Below, piece by piece: positions 16,095 to 25,849 of a stretch of DNA of 64,000 nucleotides (the stretch's first letter is position 1; the number at the start of each line of letters is the position of its first letter). The stretch is taken from positions 1 through 64,000 of the forward strand of contig NZ_JANJOU010000002.1 in assembly GCF_024594815.1 (NCBI RefSeq), read 5' to 3'. A program made the position numbers and the translations under genes. This DNA comes from Roseomonas populi. GTDB taxonomy: Bacteria; Pseudomonadota; Alphaproteobacteria; Acetobacterales; Acetobacteraceae. Under the pieces are notes generated by a model, which was not told the DNA's origin, searched no databases, and saw nothing but the letters and a program-made list of their open reading frames with translations.

Positions 16095-16771
16095 GGGCCG
16101 GTGAAGCTCACCCCGGCTTCCCCGCAGCGGCCATTGTCCTGGACGATGAGGTACGGGCCCCGGCGCCGGAGGGCGACGCGGCAGAGCGCCGCCTCCTCCG
16201 GCACGTCCGGGCGGGTGGCGCCGTCCTCCCCGATCGTGAAGGCGGCATCGTCGCCATCGGTCTCGATCCGGGCGTCCAGCACGCCGTGATGGACCGTAGG
16301 GCGTGGGGTGCGGCGGGTGGTGCGGGCGCCTGATCGGGCTTCGCCGCGCAGGACCAGGGCGCCGTCCAGCGTGGCGGTGACAACGAGGTAGCGGTCCGGC
16401 CCATTGTGCCAGCGTCCCACCCAGTCCGCGGCGCGGAGCGGGACATCGGGCGCCGGGGCCAGGGCTTCGGTGGGTAGCCAGCCAGTGGTGAGCCGGCCCC
16501 GCGCATCGGCCCGGGTGACGCAGGTGAAGGGGCCGCTCGTCTCACCGGCCACCACGCGGAACCGTGGGCCGAGCGTCGTGCCGGTTCGGCAGGCGGCGGT
16601 CTCTGCGGGGCAGCCCGCGTCCTCGGCCCCGCGGTAGAGGGGGCGGGACGGGCCGTCCCGCACCATGCGCAGATCGGCGGGCGTGCCGGCGGGGCCGAGG
16701 CCGAGGCAATCGGCGGCCTGGGCGGCGAAGGGCGCGAGAAGGAGGGCGAGGGCGGCGGACAGGAGGCGCAT
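16076..16771 (-). CDS. Secreted hypothetical protein
   Basis: A 231-residue protein that I do not recognise. It has a clear signal peptide (MRLLSAALALLLAPFAAQAADC, cleaved near 19) and six or so cysteines in the mature part, suggesting disulfides in the periplasm. The first 90 residues (LYRGAEDAGCPAETAACRTG, then FRVVAGE and GWLPTEAL) resemble an SH3-like cell-wall/periplasmic module. The second half (about 110-231) looks like an all-beta domain (RYLVVTATLDGALVLRG, PYLIVQDNGRCG). It stands alone on the minus strand. Confidence 0.7.
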   Translation of the reverse strand: MRLLSAALALLLAPFAAQAADCLGLGPAGTPADLRMVRDGPSRPLYRGAEDAGCPAETAACRTGTTLGPRFRVVAGETSGPFTCVTRADARGRLTTGWLPTEALAPAPDVPLRAADWVGRWHNGPDRYLVVTATLDGALVLRGEARSGARTTRRTPRPTVHHGVLDARIETDGDDAAFTIGEDGATRPDVPEEAALCRVALRRRGPYLIVQDNGRCGEAGVSFTGPYRRTG

Positions 16772-16840
16772 GGATGAAGGCTAGCCGCTCCGTACGAGTC
16801 CGCATCCACCCGCGCTGGTCAACTCTCGGCAGGGGGGCCG

Positions 16841-17359
16841 CTACGACAGGGCCAGCCCGGCGACCGCGCCCCCGGCGAGCAGCCAGAGTGGATGCAACTT
16901 CGTCGTCATGGACAGGGCGGCGACGGCGGCGGTGATGGCACCGAGCAGCCAGTGGGTGGTAGTCGCCTCTGTGATCAGCAGGGCGCTGGCCGTGACCAGC
17001 CCGACCGTCATCGGCACCAGCCCGGCCTGCACCACCTTGCGCCAGGGGCGGTCCTTGAAGCGCCTCCAGAGCCCCATGACGATCCCGGTGAGGATGGAGG
17101 AGGGCCCGAACTTCGCCAGCGAGGAGACGAGCACGCCCGACCAGCCCGCGACGTGCCAACCCACCAGCGGCACGACCATCATGTTCGGGCCCGGCGCGGC
17201 CTGGGCGAGCGCGAAGAGGGCGGTGAAGTCCTGCGCGCTCATCCAGCGGTGCACCTCCACCACCTGGCGCTGCATCTCCGGCAGGATGGTATTCCCGCCG
17301 CCGAAGGCGAGCAGCGAGAGCTGGGTGAAGATGACGGCGAGGGCGACCAGCGTGGTCAT
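16841..17359 (-). CDS. Chromate transporter ChrA, C-terminal half
   Basis: A 172-residue membrane protein, one of two half-size CHR proteins that together make a chromate/anion transporter. It carries the CHR signature FGGGNTILPEM near the start, then LAQAAPGPNMMVV, with about five hydrophobic segments. I start at the ATG ending at 17359, which overlaps the stop of the upstream half (ATGA). The GTG four codons earlier is less likely. It forms the second gene of the pair. Confidence 0.88.
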   Translation of the reverse strand: MTTLVALAVIFTQLSLLAFGGGNTILPEMQRQVVEVHRWMSAQDFTALFALAQAAPGPNMMVVPLVGWHVAGWSGVLVSSLAKFGPSSILTGIVMGLWRRFKDRPWRKVVQAGLVPMTVGLVTASALLITEATTTHWLLGAITAAVAALSMTTKLHPLWLLAGGAVAGLALS

Positions 17360-17946
17360 CGGCCGGACCACCGCACGGCGAGGATGCTGAGGGGCGCCAG
17401 CACGGCCATGCTCGGCAGCAGGGGAAGGCGCAGCACGGCGATGGCAAGGACGGTGAGGAGGACGATCCCCAGCGCCACCGGGCGGGTCCTCAGGGGCGAG
17501 AGCATCTTCAGGGCGGTGGAGGCCAGCAGCCCCGCCGCGGCGGCGGCCAGGCCCATGAAGATGTGCTGGAGCGTCGGGTCGTCCTTGTACTGGTCGTAGA
17601 GGACGCCGAGCCCGATCACGACGGCGGTGGGGCCGAGTATGAGGCCGAGGAGGGCGGAGACGGCCCCGGCCACGCCGCGGAACTCAAGCCCGACCGCGAC
17701 GGAAAGGTTGATGATGTTCCCACCCGGCAGGAACTGGCAGAGGCCCAGCAGCTCCGTGAACCCGTCCGGCGTAAGCCAGCGCCGGTCCTCCACCAGCATT
17801 CGGCGCGCCATGGGGAGGACGCCGCCGAAGCCGATCAGGCCGAGGCCGAGGAAGCCGAGGAAGAGCTGGGCGCAGCTCGGCGGCGCGCGGCCGGTGCCGA
17901 TTCCGTCCAGCGGCAGGGCCGCCGCGCTGTCACTCGGACCCTGCAT
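17356..17946 (-). CDS. Chromate transporter ChrA, N-terminal half
   Basis: A 196-residue CHR-family membrane protein with the matching signature FGGVLPMARRMLVE near residue 41 and LCQFLPGGNIINLSVAVG. About five hydrophobic segments follow. Together with the overlapping downstream gene it forms the two-gene (short-chain) version of ChrA, in which the antiparallel halves are separate polypeptides. The likely role is efflux of chromate or a related oxyanion; resistance is known for some family members only. Confidence 0.88.
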   Translation of the reverse strand: MQGPSDSAAALPLDGIGTGRAPPSCAQLFLGFLGLGLIGFGGVLPMARRMLVEDRRWLTPDGFTELLGLCQFLPGGNIINLSVAVGLEFRGVAGAVSALLGLILGPTAVVIGLGVLYDQYKDDPTLQHIFMGLAAAAAGLLASTALKMLSPLRTRPVALGIVLLTVLAIAVLRLPLLPSMAVLAPLSILAVRWSGR

Positions 17947-18018
17947 CGGCTCGGGCTCCCCTGCTGCTTGTATCCCACGGGATGCGCCAGCCGCTGCGGG
18001 ATGTCCAATGCGCGGCGA

Positions 18019-18480
18019 TCAGCCCCGCGTGGCGTCCAGCGCGGCCTGGAGCATGTAGGCGGCGGCGGCCGCGTCCACCGCCTTGGCGCGCTTCGCGCGG
18101 GAGAGGTCGGCCTCGATCATCATCCGGTTCACGGCGGAGGAGGAGAGGCGCTCGTCCCACAGCGCCACGGGCAGGCCGGTGGTGTCGGAGACCGCCATGG
18201 CCCAGTCCTTCGCGGCCTGGGCGGCGGGGCCGAAGGAGCCGTCCATCCCCAGTGGCAACCCGCAGACGAGGCCGCCCGCGCCCTCCTTCTCCGCGATGCG
18301 GCGGATCTCGGCGGCGGTAGGGGCCAGCTTGCCCCGGGGCAGGGCCGCGTAGGGCGAGGCGAGCATCAGCAGCACGTCCGAGAGGGCGATGCCGATGATC
18401 TTGCTGCCGGGATCCAGCCCGATCAGGCGGGCGTGGCGGGGCAGGGCGGCGCGTAGCTGGGGGAGGGGGGTGACGGGCAT
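18019..18480 (-). CDS. ruvX: Holliday junction resolvase-like protein RuvX (YqgF)
   Basis: A 153-residue RNase-H-fold protein. The first acidic residue is in LIGLDPGSKIIGIALSD. VCGLPLGMDGSFGP is the family GLP-motif, and LWDERLSSSAVNRMM carries the DER(L/Y)S(T/S) signature. The terminal aspartate is in KAVDAAAAAYMLQAAL. YqgF proteins are linked to 16S rRNA 5'-end processing and to junction resolution. It ends 1-2 bases from the upstream protease-like gene stop and is probably co-transcribed with it. Confidence 0.95.
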   Translation of the reverse strand: MPVTPLPQLRAALPRHARLIGLDPGSKIIGIALSDVLLMLASPYAALPRGKLAPTAAEIRRIAEKEGAGGLVCGLPLGMDGSFGPAAQAAKDWAMAVSDTTGLPVALWDERLSSSAVNRMMIEADLSRAKRAKAVDAAAAAYMLQAALDATRG

Positions 18481-18482
18481 GG

Positions 18483-19415
18483 TCAGCGGGCCGAGGGGCC
18501 GACCCAGAGGCGCCGGGCCGCATAGGAGAGCAGGAGGCGGCGGGTGCCGAGGATGTCCTGGCCGAGCACCAGCTCCACCGGCAGGGAGGGCGGCAGCGGC
18601 GCGATGACGATCGGCATGGCGGCCGTGGTGAGCTCGCCCAGGCGGAGGGTCGCACCCTCGTGGATATGGAAGGAGGCAGCTTCCCCGCCGGTGCCGAAGA
18701 CGGTGCCGGCGGGCGGGGCGCGGAGGGCGGCGGCGGGGATGCCGAAATCCGTGATCCGGTCCTGCCGCAGCACGGTGCGGACGGCGCCCGTGTCGAGCAG
18801 GGCGCGGGCCGGGCGCCCGTCGAGGGTGAGGGGGACAACCACCAGCCCCTCGCCGGTCACCTCGACCGGGATGGCCTCGGCGGGCCAGGGGGGCGGGGCG
18901 GCGATGCAGGCGGGGGAGTCGTGCAGCACGGCCCGCCCCGCAGGCAGGTCCAATTCCAGGGCACCATGGCGCAGCAGGTCGGCGCCGACGATGCCGGCGA
19001 TGCCCCCTTCGTCTCCGCTGCCGGGTGCCACGGGCAGTGAGAGGTTCAGGAACACGCGGCGGCCGATCTGGAAGTGGCGCAGCAGAGCGTTGGGCATGCG
19101 GGAGGTGCCGCCGATGCCGGTGATGGGGGTGGCGCGGTCCGGGTCCATCGAGAGGTCAAGGGCGGCGGCGGCCTCTGGGCGCAGCATCGTGAGGCCGGAC
19201 CCGGTGTCCAGCACGAAGGGCAGAGCGGCGCCGTTCGCCTGGGCGAGCACCACGGGCAGGGGGCCGACGGCCGCGCCGCCGAGCAGGGCCCGCGCCGCCG
19301 GGGAGGCCGGGGCGGCGAGGACCAGGCGCTCGCCTTCCCCGGGAGGGCAGGCGGCCCGGGCGGCGCCGGCGCTGAGGAGGAGGGCGGCAAGGATGGGGAG
19401 GGGGCGGAGCCTCAT
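18483..19415 (-). CDS. Exported retropepsin-like aspartic protease with two DTG domains
   Basis: A 310-residue protein with a signal peptide (about 1-22) and two retropepsin-like folds in one chain. The first catalytic motif is [12 protein letters not shown] (D70) with partner strand [10 protein letters not shown]. The second is [12 protein letters not shown] (D208) with partner strand LVLGQDIL. A single-chain arrangement could make an internal pseudodimer, as pepsins do. It is expected in the periplasm; its substrate is unknown. ruvX lies directly downstream in the same direction, and gatC is divergent 108 bases away. Confidence 0.8.
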   Translation of the reverse strand: MRLRPLPILAALLLSAGAARAACPPGEGERLVLAAPASPAARALLGGAAVGPLPVVLAQANGAALPFVLDTGSGLTMLRPEAAAALDLSMDPDRATPITGIGGTSRMPNALLRHFQIGRRVFLNLSLPVAPGSGDEGGIAGIVGADLLRHGALELDLPAGRAVLHDSPACIAAPPPWPAEAIPVEVTGEGLVVVPLTLDGRPARALLDTGAVRTVLRQDRITDFGIPAAALRAPPAGTVFGTGGEAASFHIHEGATLRLGELTTAAMPIVIAPLPPSLPVELVLGQDILGTRRLLLSYAARRLWVGPSAR

Positions 19416-19523
19416 GCCGGTGCGATATGCGCCCGGGAGAACGGCGGGGGAAGGCGCGGCCCCTTGACTTGAGGGGGGGCGGCGGCTTCCTGAGGGCTGA
19501 TTGCCTTCAGACCAGGACGTTCC

Positions 19524-19811
19524 ATGTCACTCGACCTGCAGACCGTGAGGCGCGTCGCGTCGCTCGCCCGGCTCCATCTGGACCAGGGGGAGGACCAGCG
19601 CCTGCAAGCGGAGCTGAACGATATCCTCGGCTGGATCGAGCAGTTGCAGGCCGTGGACACGGAGGGGGTGGAGCCGCTGGCCGGCGCCGGAGCCTCCGCC
19701 ATGCCGATGCGCGAGGATGTCGTAACCGATGGCGGGCAGGCGGCGGCCGTCCTGGCCAATGCCCCGGACCGCGCGGGCGAATTCTTTGCCGTTCCGAAGG
19801 TTGTCGAGTGA
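19524..19811 (+). CDS. gatC: Asp-tRNA(Asn)/Glu-tRNA(Gln) amidotransferase subunit C
   Basis: A 95-residue Gat[20 protein letters not shown] at the start, then the [22 protein letters not shown] belt helix and [12 protein letters not shown]. It stabilises the GatA-GatB contact in the tRNA-dependent amidotransferase. It is the first gene of gatCAB; its stop overlaps the gatA start by one base (TGATG). Confidence 0.96.
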   Translation: MSLDLQTVRRVASLARLHLDQGEDQRLQAELNDILGWIEQLQAVDTEGVEPLAGAGASAMPMREDVVTDGGQAAAVLANAPDRAGEFFAVPKVVE

Positions 19812-21292
19812 TGCACCCCACCGATTTCACCATCCGCGGCGCGCTCGAGGCGCTGAACGAGGGGATCGTCACCTCCGAGGCGCTGACGCAGGCGCATCTG
19901 GACGCGATCCAGGCGCTGAACCCGCGGCTGAACGCCTTCATCACCGTGACGGCGGAGAAGGCACTGGAGGCTGCACGCGCCTCGGACAAGCGGCGCTCCG
20001 ACGGGCTGGCGGGGAAGCTGGAAGGCATCCCGCTGGCCATCAAGGACCTGTTCTGCACGGCCGGCACCCGCACCACGGCGGCCAGCCGCATCCTGGGCGA
20101 GTTCACCCCGCCCTACGAGAGCACGGTGACGTCCAACCTGCTGCGGGACGGCGCGGTGTTCCTGGGCAAAGTGAACCTGGACGAGTTCGCCATGGGCTCC
20201 TCCAACGCCACCTCGGCCTATGGCGAGGTGGAGAACCCCTGGCAGCGCTCCAACGACGACGGCGTGCGGCTGGTGCCCGGTGGGTCCTCCGGCGGTTCTG
20301 CGGCGGCGGTGGCCGCGCGGCTGGCGCTGGGCGCGACGGCGACGGACACGGGCGGCTCCATCCGCCAGCCGGCGGCCTTCTGCGGCATCGCCGGGATCAA
20401 GCCGACCTATGGGCGCTGCTCGCGCTGGGGCGTGGTGGCCTTCGCCTCCTCGCTTGATACGCCGGGGCCTGTGGCGCGCACGGTGGAGGATTGCGCCATC
20501 CTGCTGGAGAGCATGTCCGGCCACGATCCGAAGGACAGCACCAGCGCCAACCTGCCGGTGCCGGACTTCGCGGCGGCCTGCGCGCGCGGCGTGAAGGGCC
20601 TGCGGATCGGCGTGCCGAAGGAGTACCGGCTGGAGGGAATGCCGGAGGAGATCGAGGCGCTGTGGCAGCAGGGCCTGGACTGGCTGCGGGCCGAGGGCGC
20701 GGAGATCGTGGACATCTCCCTGCCGCACACGAAGTATGCGCTGCCGACCTACTACATCGTGGCGCCGGCGGAGGCCTCCTCAAACCTCGCGCGCTACGAC
20801 GGCGTTCGCTATGGCGCGCGGGTGAATGGCGAGGACCTGAAGGACCTGTACGAGCGCACGCGCGCGGCGGGCTTCGGGGCCGAGGTGAAGCGGCGCATCA
20901 TGATCGGCACCTATGTGCTGAGCGCCGGCTACTACGACGCCTACTACCTGAAGGCGCAGAAGGTGCGCACGCTGATCAAGCGCGACTTCGACGAGGCGTT
21001 CAAGACCGTGGACGCCATCCTGACGCCGGCCACCCCTTCTGCCGCCTTCGCCGCGGGGGAGAAGCAGGACGACCCGGTGGCGATGTACCTGAACGACGTG
21101 TTCACCGTGACGGCCAACCTGGCGGGCATCCCCGGCATGACGGTGCCGGCGGGGTATGACCGGCACGGGCTGCCGCTGGGCCTACAGGTGCTGGCGCGCG
21201 ACTTCGACGAGGAAACCGTGTTCGCGGTGGGCACAGCGATCGAGCTGGCAGCGGGCCTGAAGGCGCTGCCGCAGGTGAGGGCTTTCGCATGA
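19811..21292 (+). CDS. gatA: Asp-tRNA(Asn)/Glu-tRNA(Gln) amidotransferase subunit A
   Basis: A 493-residue amidase-signature enzyme that releases ammonia from glutamine for amidation of misacylated tRNA. The Ser-cisSer-Lys triad is visible as K78 (PLAIKDLF), S159 (GGSSGGS) and S183 ([10 protein letters not shown]). The start is the ATG of [10 protein letters not shown], overlapping gatC; the longer open frame upstream is gatC antiframe. gatB follows with an ATGA overlap. Confidence 0.97.
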   Translation: MHPTDFTIRGALEALNEGIVTSEALTQAHLDAIQALNPRLNAFITVTAEKALEAARASDKRRSDGLAGKLEGIPLAIKDLFCTAGTRTTAASRILGEFTPPYESTVTSNLLRDGAVFLGKVNLDEFAMGSSNATSAYGEVENPWQRSNDDGVRLVPGGSSGGSAAAVAARLALGATATDTGGSIRQPAAFCGIAGIKPTYGRCSRWGVVAFASSLDTPGPVARTVEDCAILLESMSGHDPKDSTSANLPVPDFAAACARGVKGLRIGVPKEYRLEGMPEEIEALWQQGLDWLRAEGAEIVDISLPHTKYALPTYYIVAPAEASSNLARYDGVRYGARVNGEDLKDLYERTRAAGFGAEVKRRIMIGTYVLSAGYYDAYYLKAQKVRTLIKRDFDEAFKTVDAILTPATPSAAFAAGEKQDDPVAMYLNDVFTVTANLAGIPGMTVPAGYDRHGLPLGLQVLARDFDEETVFAVGTAIELAAGLKALPQVRAFA

Positions 21293-22740
21293 CCTACACC
21301 ATCGAGGGCGAGACCGGCCCCTGGGAGCTGGTGATCGGGCTGGAAGTCCATGCCCAGGTGACGAGCAATGCCAAGCTGTTCAGCGGCGCGGCCACGGAGT
21401 TTGGCGCGGAGCCGAATTCGCAGGTCAGCTTCGTGGATGCGGGCTTCCCGGGCATGCTGCCCGTGATCAACCGGGAATGCGTGGCCCAGGCGGTGCGCAC
21501 GGGGTTGGGGCTGAACGCGCAGGTGAACCCCTGGTCGCGCTTCGACCGGAAGAACTACTTCTACGCTGACCTGCCGCAGGGCTACCAGATCAGCCAGTTC
21601 GCGCACCCGATCGTGGGAACGGGCGTGATCACCGTGGAACTGTCCGACGGCAGCACGAAGGAGATCGGGATCACGCGCCTGCACCTGGAGCAGGATGCGG
21701 GCAAGTCGATCCACGACCAGCACCCGACGAAGAGCTTCATCGACCTGAACCGCTCCGGCGTGGCGCTGATGGAGATCGTGTCGGAGCCGGACATGCGTTC
21801 GCCGGAGGAGGCGGGGGCGTACCTGACGAAGCTGCGGCAGATCCTGCGCTATCTCGGAACGTGCGACGGGAACATGGAGCAGGGCTCGCTGCGGGCGGAC
21901 GTGAACGTCTCCGTCCGCAAGGCCGGCGAGGGCTTCCGCACGCGCTGCGAGGTGAAGAACGTCAACTCCATCCGCTTCGTCATGCAGGCGGTGGAGGCGG
22001 AGGCGCGGCGGCAGATCGAGGTGTGGGAGTCCGGCGGCACCGTCGATCAGGAGACGCGCCTCTTCGACACCTCGCGCGGCGTGACGCGCTCTATGCGGTC
22101 CAAGGAGGACGCGCATGACTACCGCTACTTCCCGGACCCGGACCTGCCGCCACTGGTGATTGATCCGAGCTGGATCGAGGAGCTGAAGGCGGGCCTGCCG
22201 GAGCTGCCGGACGCGCGGCGCACGCGCTACGTGAACGACTTCGGGCTCTCGGCCTACGACGCCAACGTGCTGACCGCGGAGAAGGAGACGGCCTCCTTCT
22301 ACGAGGAGGTGGCCGCCGGGCGCGATCCGAAGGTGGCGGCGAACTGGGTGACGGGCGACTTCTTCGCCATGCTGAACCGGATGGGGAAGGGGATCGAGGA
22401 CAGCCCCGTCTCTGCCAAGCACCTGGGCGCGCTGCTGGACCTGATCGCGGACAAGACCCTCTCCGGCAAGATGGCGAAGGAGGTGCTGGAGGCGATGGGC
22501 GAGACCGGCAAGGCGCCCGGCACCATCGTGGAGGAGCGCGGGCTGCGGCAGGTGACGGACACGGGGGCGATCGAGGCCGCCGTGGACGCCATCATCGCCG
22601 CCAACCCCGACAAGGTGGAGCAGTACCGCGCCAAGCCGACGCTGTTCGGCTGGTTCGTCGGCCAGGTGATGAAGGCCATGAAGGGGCAGGGGAACCCGGC
22701 CCTGGTGAACGAGGTGCTGAAGGCGAAGCTGGACGGCTAG
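21289..22740 (+). CDS. gatB: Asp-tRNA(Asn)/Glu-tRNA(Gln) amidotransferase subunit B
   Basis: A 483-residue kinase-transamidase subunit that phosphorylates and amidates the glutamyl or aspartyl group on tRNA. Typical blocks are [13 protein letters not shown] at the start, [44 protein letters not shown] and, in the YqeY-like tail, [21 protein letters not shown]. The presence of gatCAB implies that glutaminyl- and/or asparaginyl-tRNA is made indirectly. It converges on the next gene with a 4-base overlap of stops. Confidence 0.97.
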   Translation: MTYTIEGETGPWELVIGLEVHAQVTSNAKLFSGAATEFGAEPNSQVSFVDAGFPGMLPVINRECVAQAVRTGLGLNAQVNPWSRFDRKNYFYADLPQGYQISQFAHPIVGTGVITVELSDGSTKEIGITRLHLEQDAGKSIHDQHPTKSFIDLNRSGVALMEIVSEPDMRSPEEAGAYLTKLRQILRYLGTCDGNMEQGSLRADVNVSVRKAGEGFRTRCEVKNVNSIRFVMQAVEAEARRQIEVWESGGTVDQETRLFDTSRGVTRSMRSKEDAHDYRYFPDPDLPPLVIDPSWIEELKAGLPELPDARRTRYVNDFGLSAYDANVLTAEKETASFYEEVAAGRDPKVAANWVTGDFFAMLNRMGKGIEDSPVSAKHLGALLDLIADKTLSGKMAKEVLEAMGETGKAPGTIVEERGLRQVTDTGAIEAAVDAIIAANPDKVEQYRAKPTLFGWFVGQVMKAMKGQGNPALVNEVLKAKLDG

Positions 22741-23672
22741 CGGTTCTGGTTGCCGCCCGGCTCATCCTCGGTTGGCAGCTCGCAGCGGTTGTGGATGTCG
22801 GTGGCGGCGATGGCGGCGTGGCCCATCGCCACCACGATCTGATTCAGCCCGCGCACCACGTCCCCGGCAGCGTAGAGCCCGGGAACCGTGGTGCGGGCGT
22901 GGTCGTCCACGGTCAGGGCACCCGTCTCGTCGCACTCGGCGCCCAACGCCGTGGCGAGGCCGGAGCGGACCTTGAGGCCGAGGGCGGAGTAGAGCGTCTC
23001 GAAGCGGTACTCCTGCCCGCCGAGGCGGATGGCGGAGATCCGGTCCTCCTCCGTCTCCAGCGCCTCGATGGGGGCGGTGAGGAGGCGGATGCCGTGCTCC
23101 TCCGCGCGGGCGCGATCCTCGGCGGAAAGGGTCTCGCCGAGGGTGAGGAGGGTGACGTCCCGGGTATAGGTGCGCGCGACGAACACGGCCTCCCCCAGCC
23201 CTCGCGCGCCATGGCCGAGGATGGCCACCTTGCGGCCGCGCGCCTCGTAGCCGTCGCAGATCGGACAGTAGCGGAGCAGGCCGCGCTGCAGGGCCTCGTG
23301 CAGGTCCGGCAGGTCGGGCGGGGTGTCGCGGCAACCGGTGGCGAGCAGGACGCGGCGGGCGCGGATGTCCTCGCCATCGCCCGTGGAGGCGACGAAGTGG
23401 CCGTCCTCCTTGGCCAGGGCCGTTACCTCCGCATGGCGCGGGGCGATGCCGTAGCGGGCGAGGCTCTCCCGCTGGCGGGCCAGCATCTCGCGGCCGCCGA
23501 TGCCGTCGGCGAAGAGGGAGACGTTGTGGCTGGTGGGGATCCAGGCCGCGCGGCTGTCACCGCCGTCCATCAGAGCGAAACGGCGCCGGAAGCGGGCGAG
23601 GTAGAGTGCGGCGGTCAGCCCCGCCGGGCCGCCGCCGATGATCAGGGCATCGAGGATGCCGTCTTTGGCCAT
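22737..23672 (-). CDS. Thioredoxin-reductase-like FAD/NAD(P) oxidoreductase
   Basis: A 311-residue two-dinucleotide-domain flavoprotein. The FAD motif is [18 protein letters not shown] (8-25), the redox pair is CPIC in [13 protein letters not shown], the NADPH motif is [13 protein letters not shown], and the last FAD contact is GLYAAGDVV. The CPICDG pair sits where thioredoxin reductase has CATCDG, so disulfide reduction is plausible. However, no thioredoxin gene is adjacent, and ferredoxin/flavodoxin reductase-like members exist. Confidence 0.88.
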   Translation of the reverse strand: MAKDGILDALIIGGGPAGLTAALYLARFRRRFALMDGGDSRAAWIPTSHNVSLFADGIGGREMLARQRESLARYGIAPRHAEVTALAKEDGHFVASTGDGEDIRARRVLLATGCRDTPPDLPDLHEALQRGLLRYCPICDGYEARGRKVAILGHGARGLGEAVFVARTYTRDVTLLTLGETLSAEDRARAEEHGIRLLTAPIEALETEEDRISAIRLGGQEYRFETLYSALGLKVRSGLATALGAECDETGALTVDDHARTTVPGLYAAGDVVRGLNQIVVAMGHAAIAATDIHNRCELPTEDEPGGNQNR

Positions 23673-23722
23673 GAGTCACCTCCGCGCGCGGGTCAGACGC
23701 GCGGGGGGTGCGTACGGTTTCC

Positions 23723-25342
23723 TCAGCCTACGGCCCGCTTCGCGCCGCCGGCCATGGTGTACTCGTCGGCCCGTGCCTCATAGGTTAGGCCGCCCTTCAG
23801 CGCCCAAATGTTCTTCTGCATGTGCAGGGCGATGAGGGCGACGTCCTCCATTGCCACGCGCATGGCCTGGCCGAAGATCGCCTCGCGCTTCGCATCGTCT
23901 GAGGTTCGCAGCCCTTCGTCGGTCAATGCGTCCACCCGCGGGTTGGAGTAGCCGTTGAAGTTCACAGTGCCGAAGCCCTTCTCCGGGATGCGGGTGGTGA
24001 GGTTGCCGCGGATGGCGGTGGAGGGCTCCCCGGCTGTCGCCCAGCCGATGAGCATGGCGGACATGTCGTTCTTCGCCTGCCGCTGGGCAAGGACGGCGAA
24101 GGGCATCGCCTCCACCCTCGTGCGGATGCCGATGCGCTGCCACATCTGGCCGACGGCCTGGATGATCTGCGCGTCGTTCACGTAGCGGTTGTTGGGGCCG
24201 ATCAGGGTGATCTGGAAGCCGTTGGGATAGCCGGCATCGGCGAGCAGGGCCTTGGCGCGGTCGATGCTGAAGGTGGGCGGCGGCAGGTCCGCCACGTAGC
24301 CGTTGGCACCGGGCGGCATCATCTGCCCGATCGGCGTGGCCGCGCCCTGCATCACACGGTCCACGATCGCCTGGCGGTTGATGGAGATCGAGAGGGCCTG
24401 GCGCACGCGGAGGTCGCGCAGCGGGTTCTTGGTGAACGGCTTGCCGTCATTGTCCGTGATGTGCGGCGAGACATCGTGCGCAGTATCGAGCTTGAGATAG
24501 ATGCAGCGCAGGCTCGGCACCTCGGCGAAGGTGATGCCGGGGGTGCTGCGCAGGCGCGGCATGTCGTTGGGCGGCACGACATCGATCATCTGCACGTCAC
24601 CGGAGAGAAGGGCGGCCACACGCACGCCGTCCCCGGGGATGAACCGGTACACCACCTGGGACCATTCCGGCTTCTCGCCCCAGTAGGCGTCGTTGCGGGT
24701 CATCACCACGCGATCGTCGGGGTTGAAGGAGGCGAAGCGGAAGGGGCCCGTGCCGATCATCGCGCGGCCGTTGTTGAAGTCGCCGGTGGTGACGTTGTCG
24801 CCGACGGCCTTGCAGATGATGTAGACCTGGCTCAGGTCCTGCGGCAGCAGCGGGTAGACGCCGTTCGTCCTGAAGCGGATCGTGTGGGCATCGACGATCT
24901 CGGTGCCCGTGATGGCCTTCGTGTAGATGCCGAAGGAGCCGGGGCTGTTCACCACGTTGGGCACGCGCCTATAGGTGAAGGCCACGTCCTCGGCGGTGAA
25001 GTCGTGGCCGTTGCTGAACTTTACGCCGCGGCGCAGCTTGAACTCCCAGGTGGTATCGTCCACCAGGCGCCAGGACTCCGCGAGGGCCGGGCGCAGAGCG
25101 GCCTTCGCGTCGCGGCCCACAAGCTGGTCGAAGAAGTGCTCCGCCATCATGTTGTTGGGCGAGAGCGTGTGGTAGTGCGGGTCCAGCGAGGTGACGGGGG
25201 CCGCGACGGCGAGGTTCAGCGTGGAAGCCGGCCCTGTTCCCGTTTGGGCCCGGGCGCCGGGCGCGAGCAGCCCGGCAGCGGGAAGGGAGAGAAGGGCGCG
25301 GCGCGGCAGCGCGGGCGTGCTCGGGGCCATGGTCGTCTCCAT
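23723..25342 (-). CDS. Peptide/opine-type ABC transporter substrate-binding protein (family 5)
   Basis: A 539-residue periplasmic receptor. The signal peptide (LPRRALLSLPAAGLLAPGARAQ) has a paired arginine and may be Tat-dependent. SBP family 5 landmarks are LNLAVAAPVTSLDPHYHTLSPNN, LAESWRLVDDTTWEFKLRRGVKFSNG and LRDLRVRQALSISINRQAIVD. It stands alone: no permease or ATPase gene is adjacent, so it must use a distant transporter. The initiating ATG may be the one ending at 25330 (MAPSTPALP). Confidence 0.9.
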   Translation of the reverse strand: METTMAPSTPALPRRALLSLPAAGLLAPGARAQTGTGPASTLNLAVAAPVTSLDPHYHTLSPNNMMAEHFFDQLVGRDAKAALRPALAESWRLVDDTTWEFKLRRGVKFSNGHDFTAEDVAFTYRRVPNVVNSPGSFGIYTKAITGTEIVDAHTIRFRTNGVYPLLPQDLSQVYIICKAVGDNVTTGDFNNGRAMIGTGPFRFASFNPDDRVVMTRNDAYWGEKPEWSQVVYRFIPGDGVRVAALLSGDVQMIDVVPPNDMPRLRSTPGITFAEVPSLRCIYLKLDTAHDVSPHITDNDGKPFTKNPLRDLRVRQALSISINRQAIVDRVMQGAATPIGQMMPPGANGYVADLPPPTFSIDRAKALLADAGYPNGFQITLIGPNNRYVNDAQIIQAVGQMWQRIGIRTRVEAMPFAVLAQRQAKNDMSAMLIGWATAGEPSTAIRGNLTTRIPEKGFGTVNFNGYSNPRVDALTDEGLRTSDDAKREAIFGQAMRVAMEDVALIALHMQKNIWALKGGLTYEARADEYTMAGGAKRAVG

Positions 25343-25455
25343 GCGGTTCCGTGACGGCCTGGCATCCCCGGCTCCCCTGTTCGCCGGGAATGCCGGGTGG
25401 ATTGGCGCATGGTGGCGGGGCTGGTGTCAACGCGAACGCGGAACGAGCCGGGCTG

Positions 25456-25785
25456 CTACCGCCCGAGCGAAGCGATAATCCCGCGATTGTAGGACCGGAT
25501 CATGCCCGGGATCAGGAAGGCATCCACGAGGAGCCAGAGCCCGATCAGGAACAGGCCGACATAGCCGATGGCGACCGCGGTCAACGCCCAGGAGACGAGG
25601 CTGACGACGAGCATGACCAGGCCGCTTCCCATCCGCCCGGCATAGAAGCGGTGGGCGGCGAACCAGCCGAGGAAGAACCAGAGGACGTAGGCGACGAGCA
25701 CGGAGCGCTTGTTGGCATCGTAGTGCATCATCGCCGCGGCGTCGCTCAGGCCGGTGTTGCCGGAATTTGGAATGCGGCCGGACAT
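25456..25785 (-). CDS. TM2-domain membrane protein
   Basis: A 109-residue protein starting MSGRIPNSGN. The TM2 domain (about 30-95) has two hydrophobic helices around the conserved WFFLGWFAAHRFYAGR motif, followed by LIGLWLLVDAFLIPGM. TM2 proteins are small two-helix membrane proteins of unknown molecular role. The first ATG of the open frame, 19 codons upstream, adds a non-hydrophobic stretch without family character, so the shorter start is preferred. Confidence 0.85.
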   Translation of the reverse strand: MSGRIPNSGNTGLSDAAAMMHYDANKRSVLVAYVLWFFLGWFAAHRFYAGRMGSGLVMLVVSLVSWALTAVAIGYVGLFLIGLWLLVDAFLIPGMIRSYNRGIIASLGR

Positions 25786-25849
25786 GCGATTCGGGTTCCC
25801 CTCTGCTCTCGGAAACTGCGGCGGGCGGGCGGTGGCGGGCAAGCCCGGC

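Noticed and set aside
19464-19492. TTGACT as a -35 for gatCAB
   Set aside because: No acceptable -10 hexamer lies 16-18 bases downstream, so a promoter cannot be supported.
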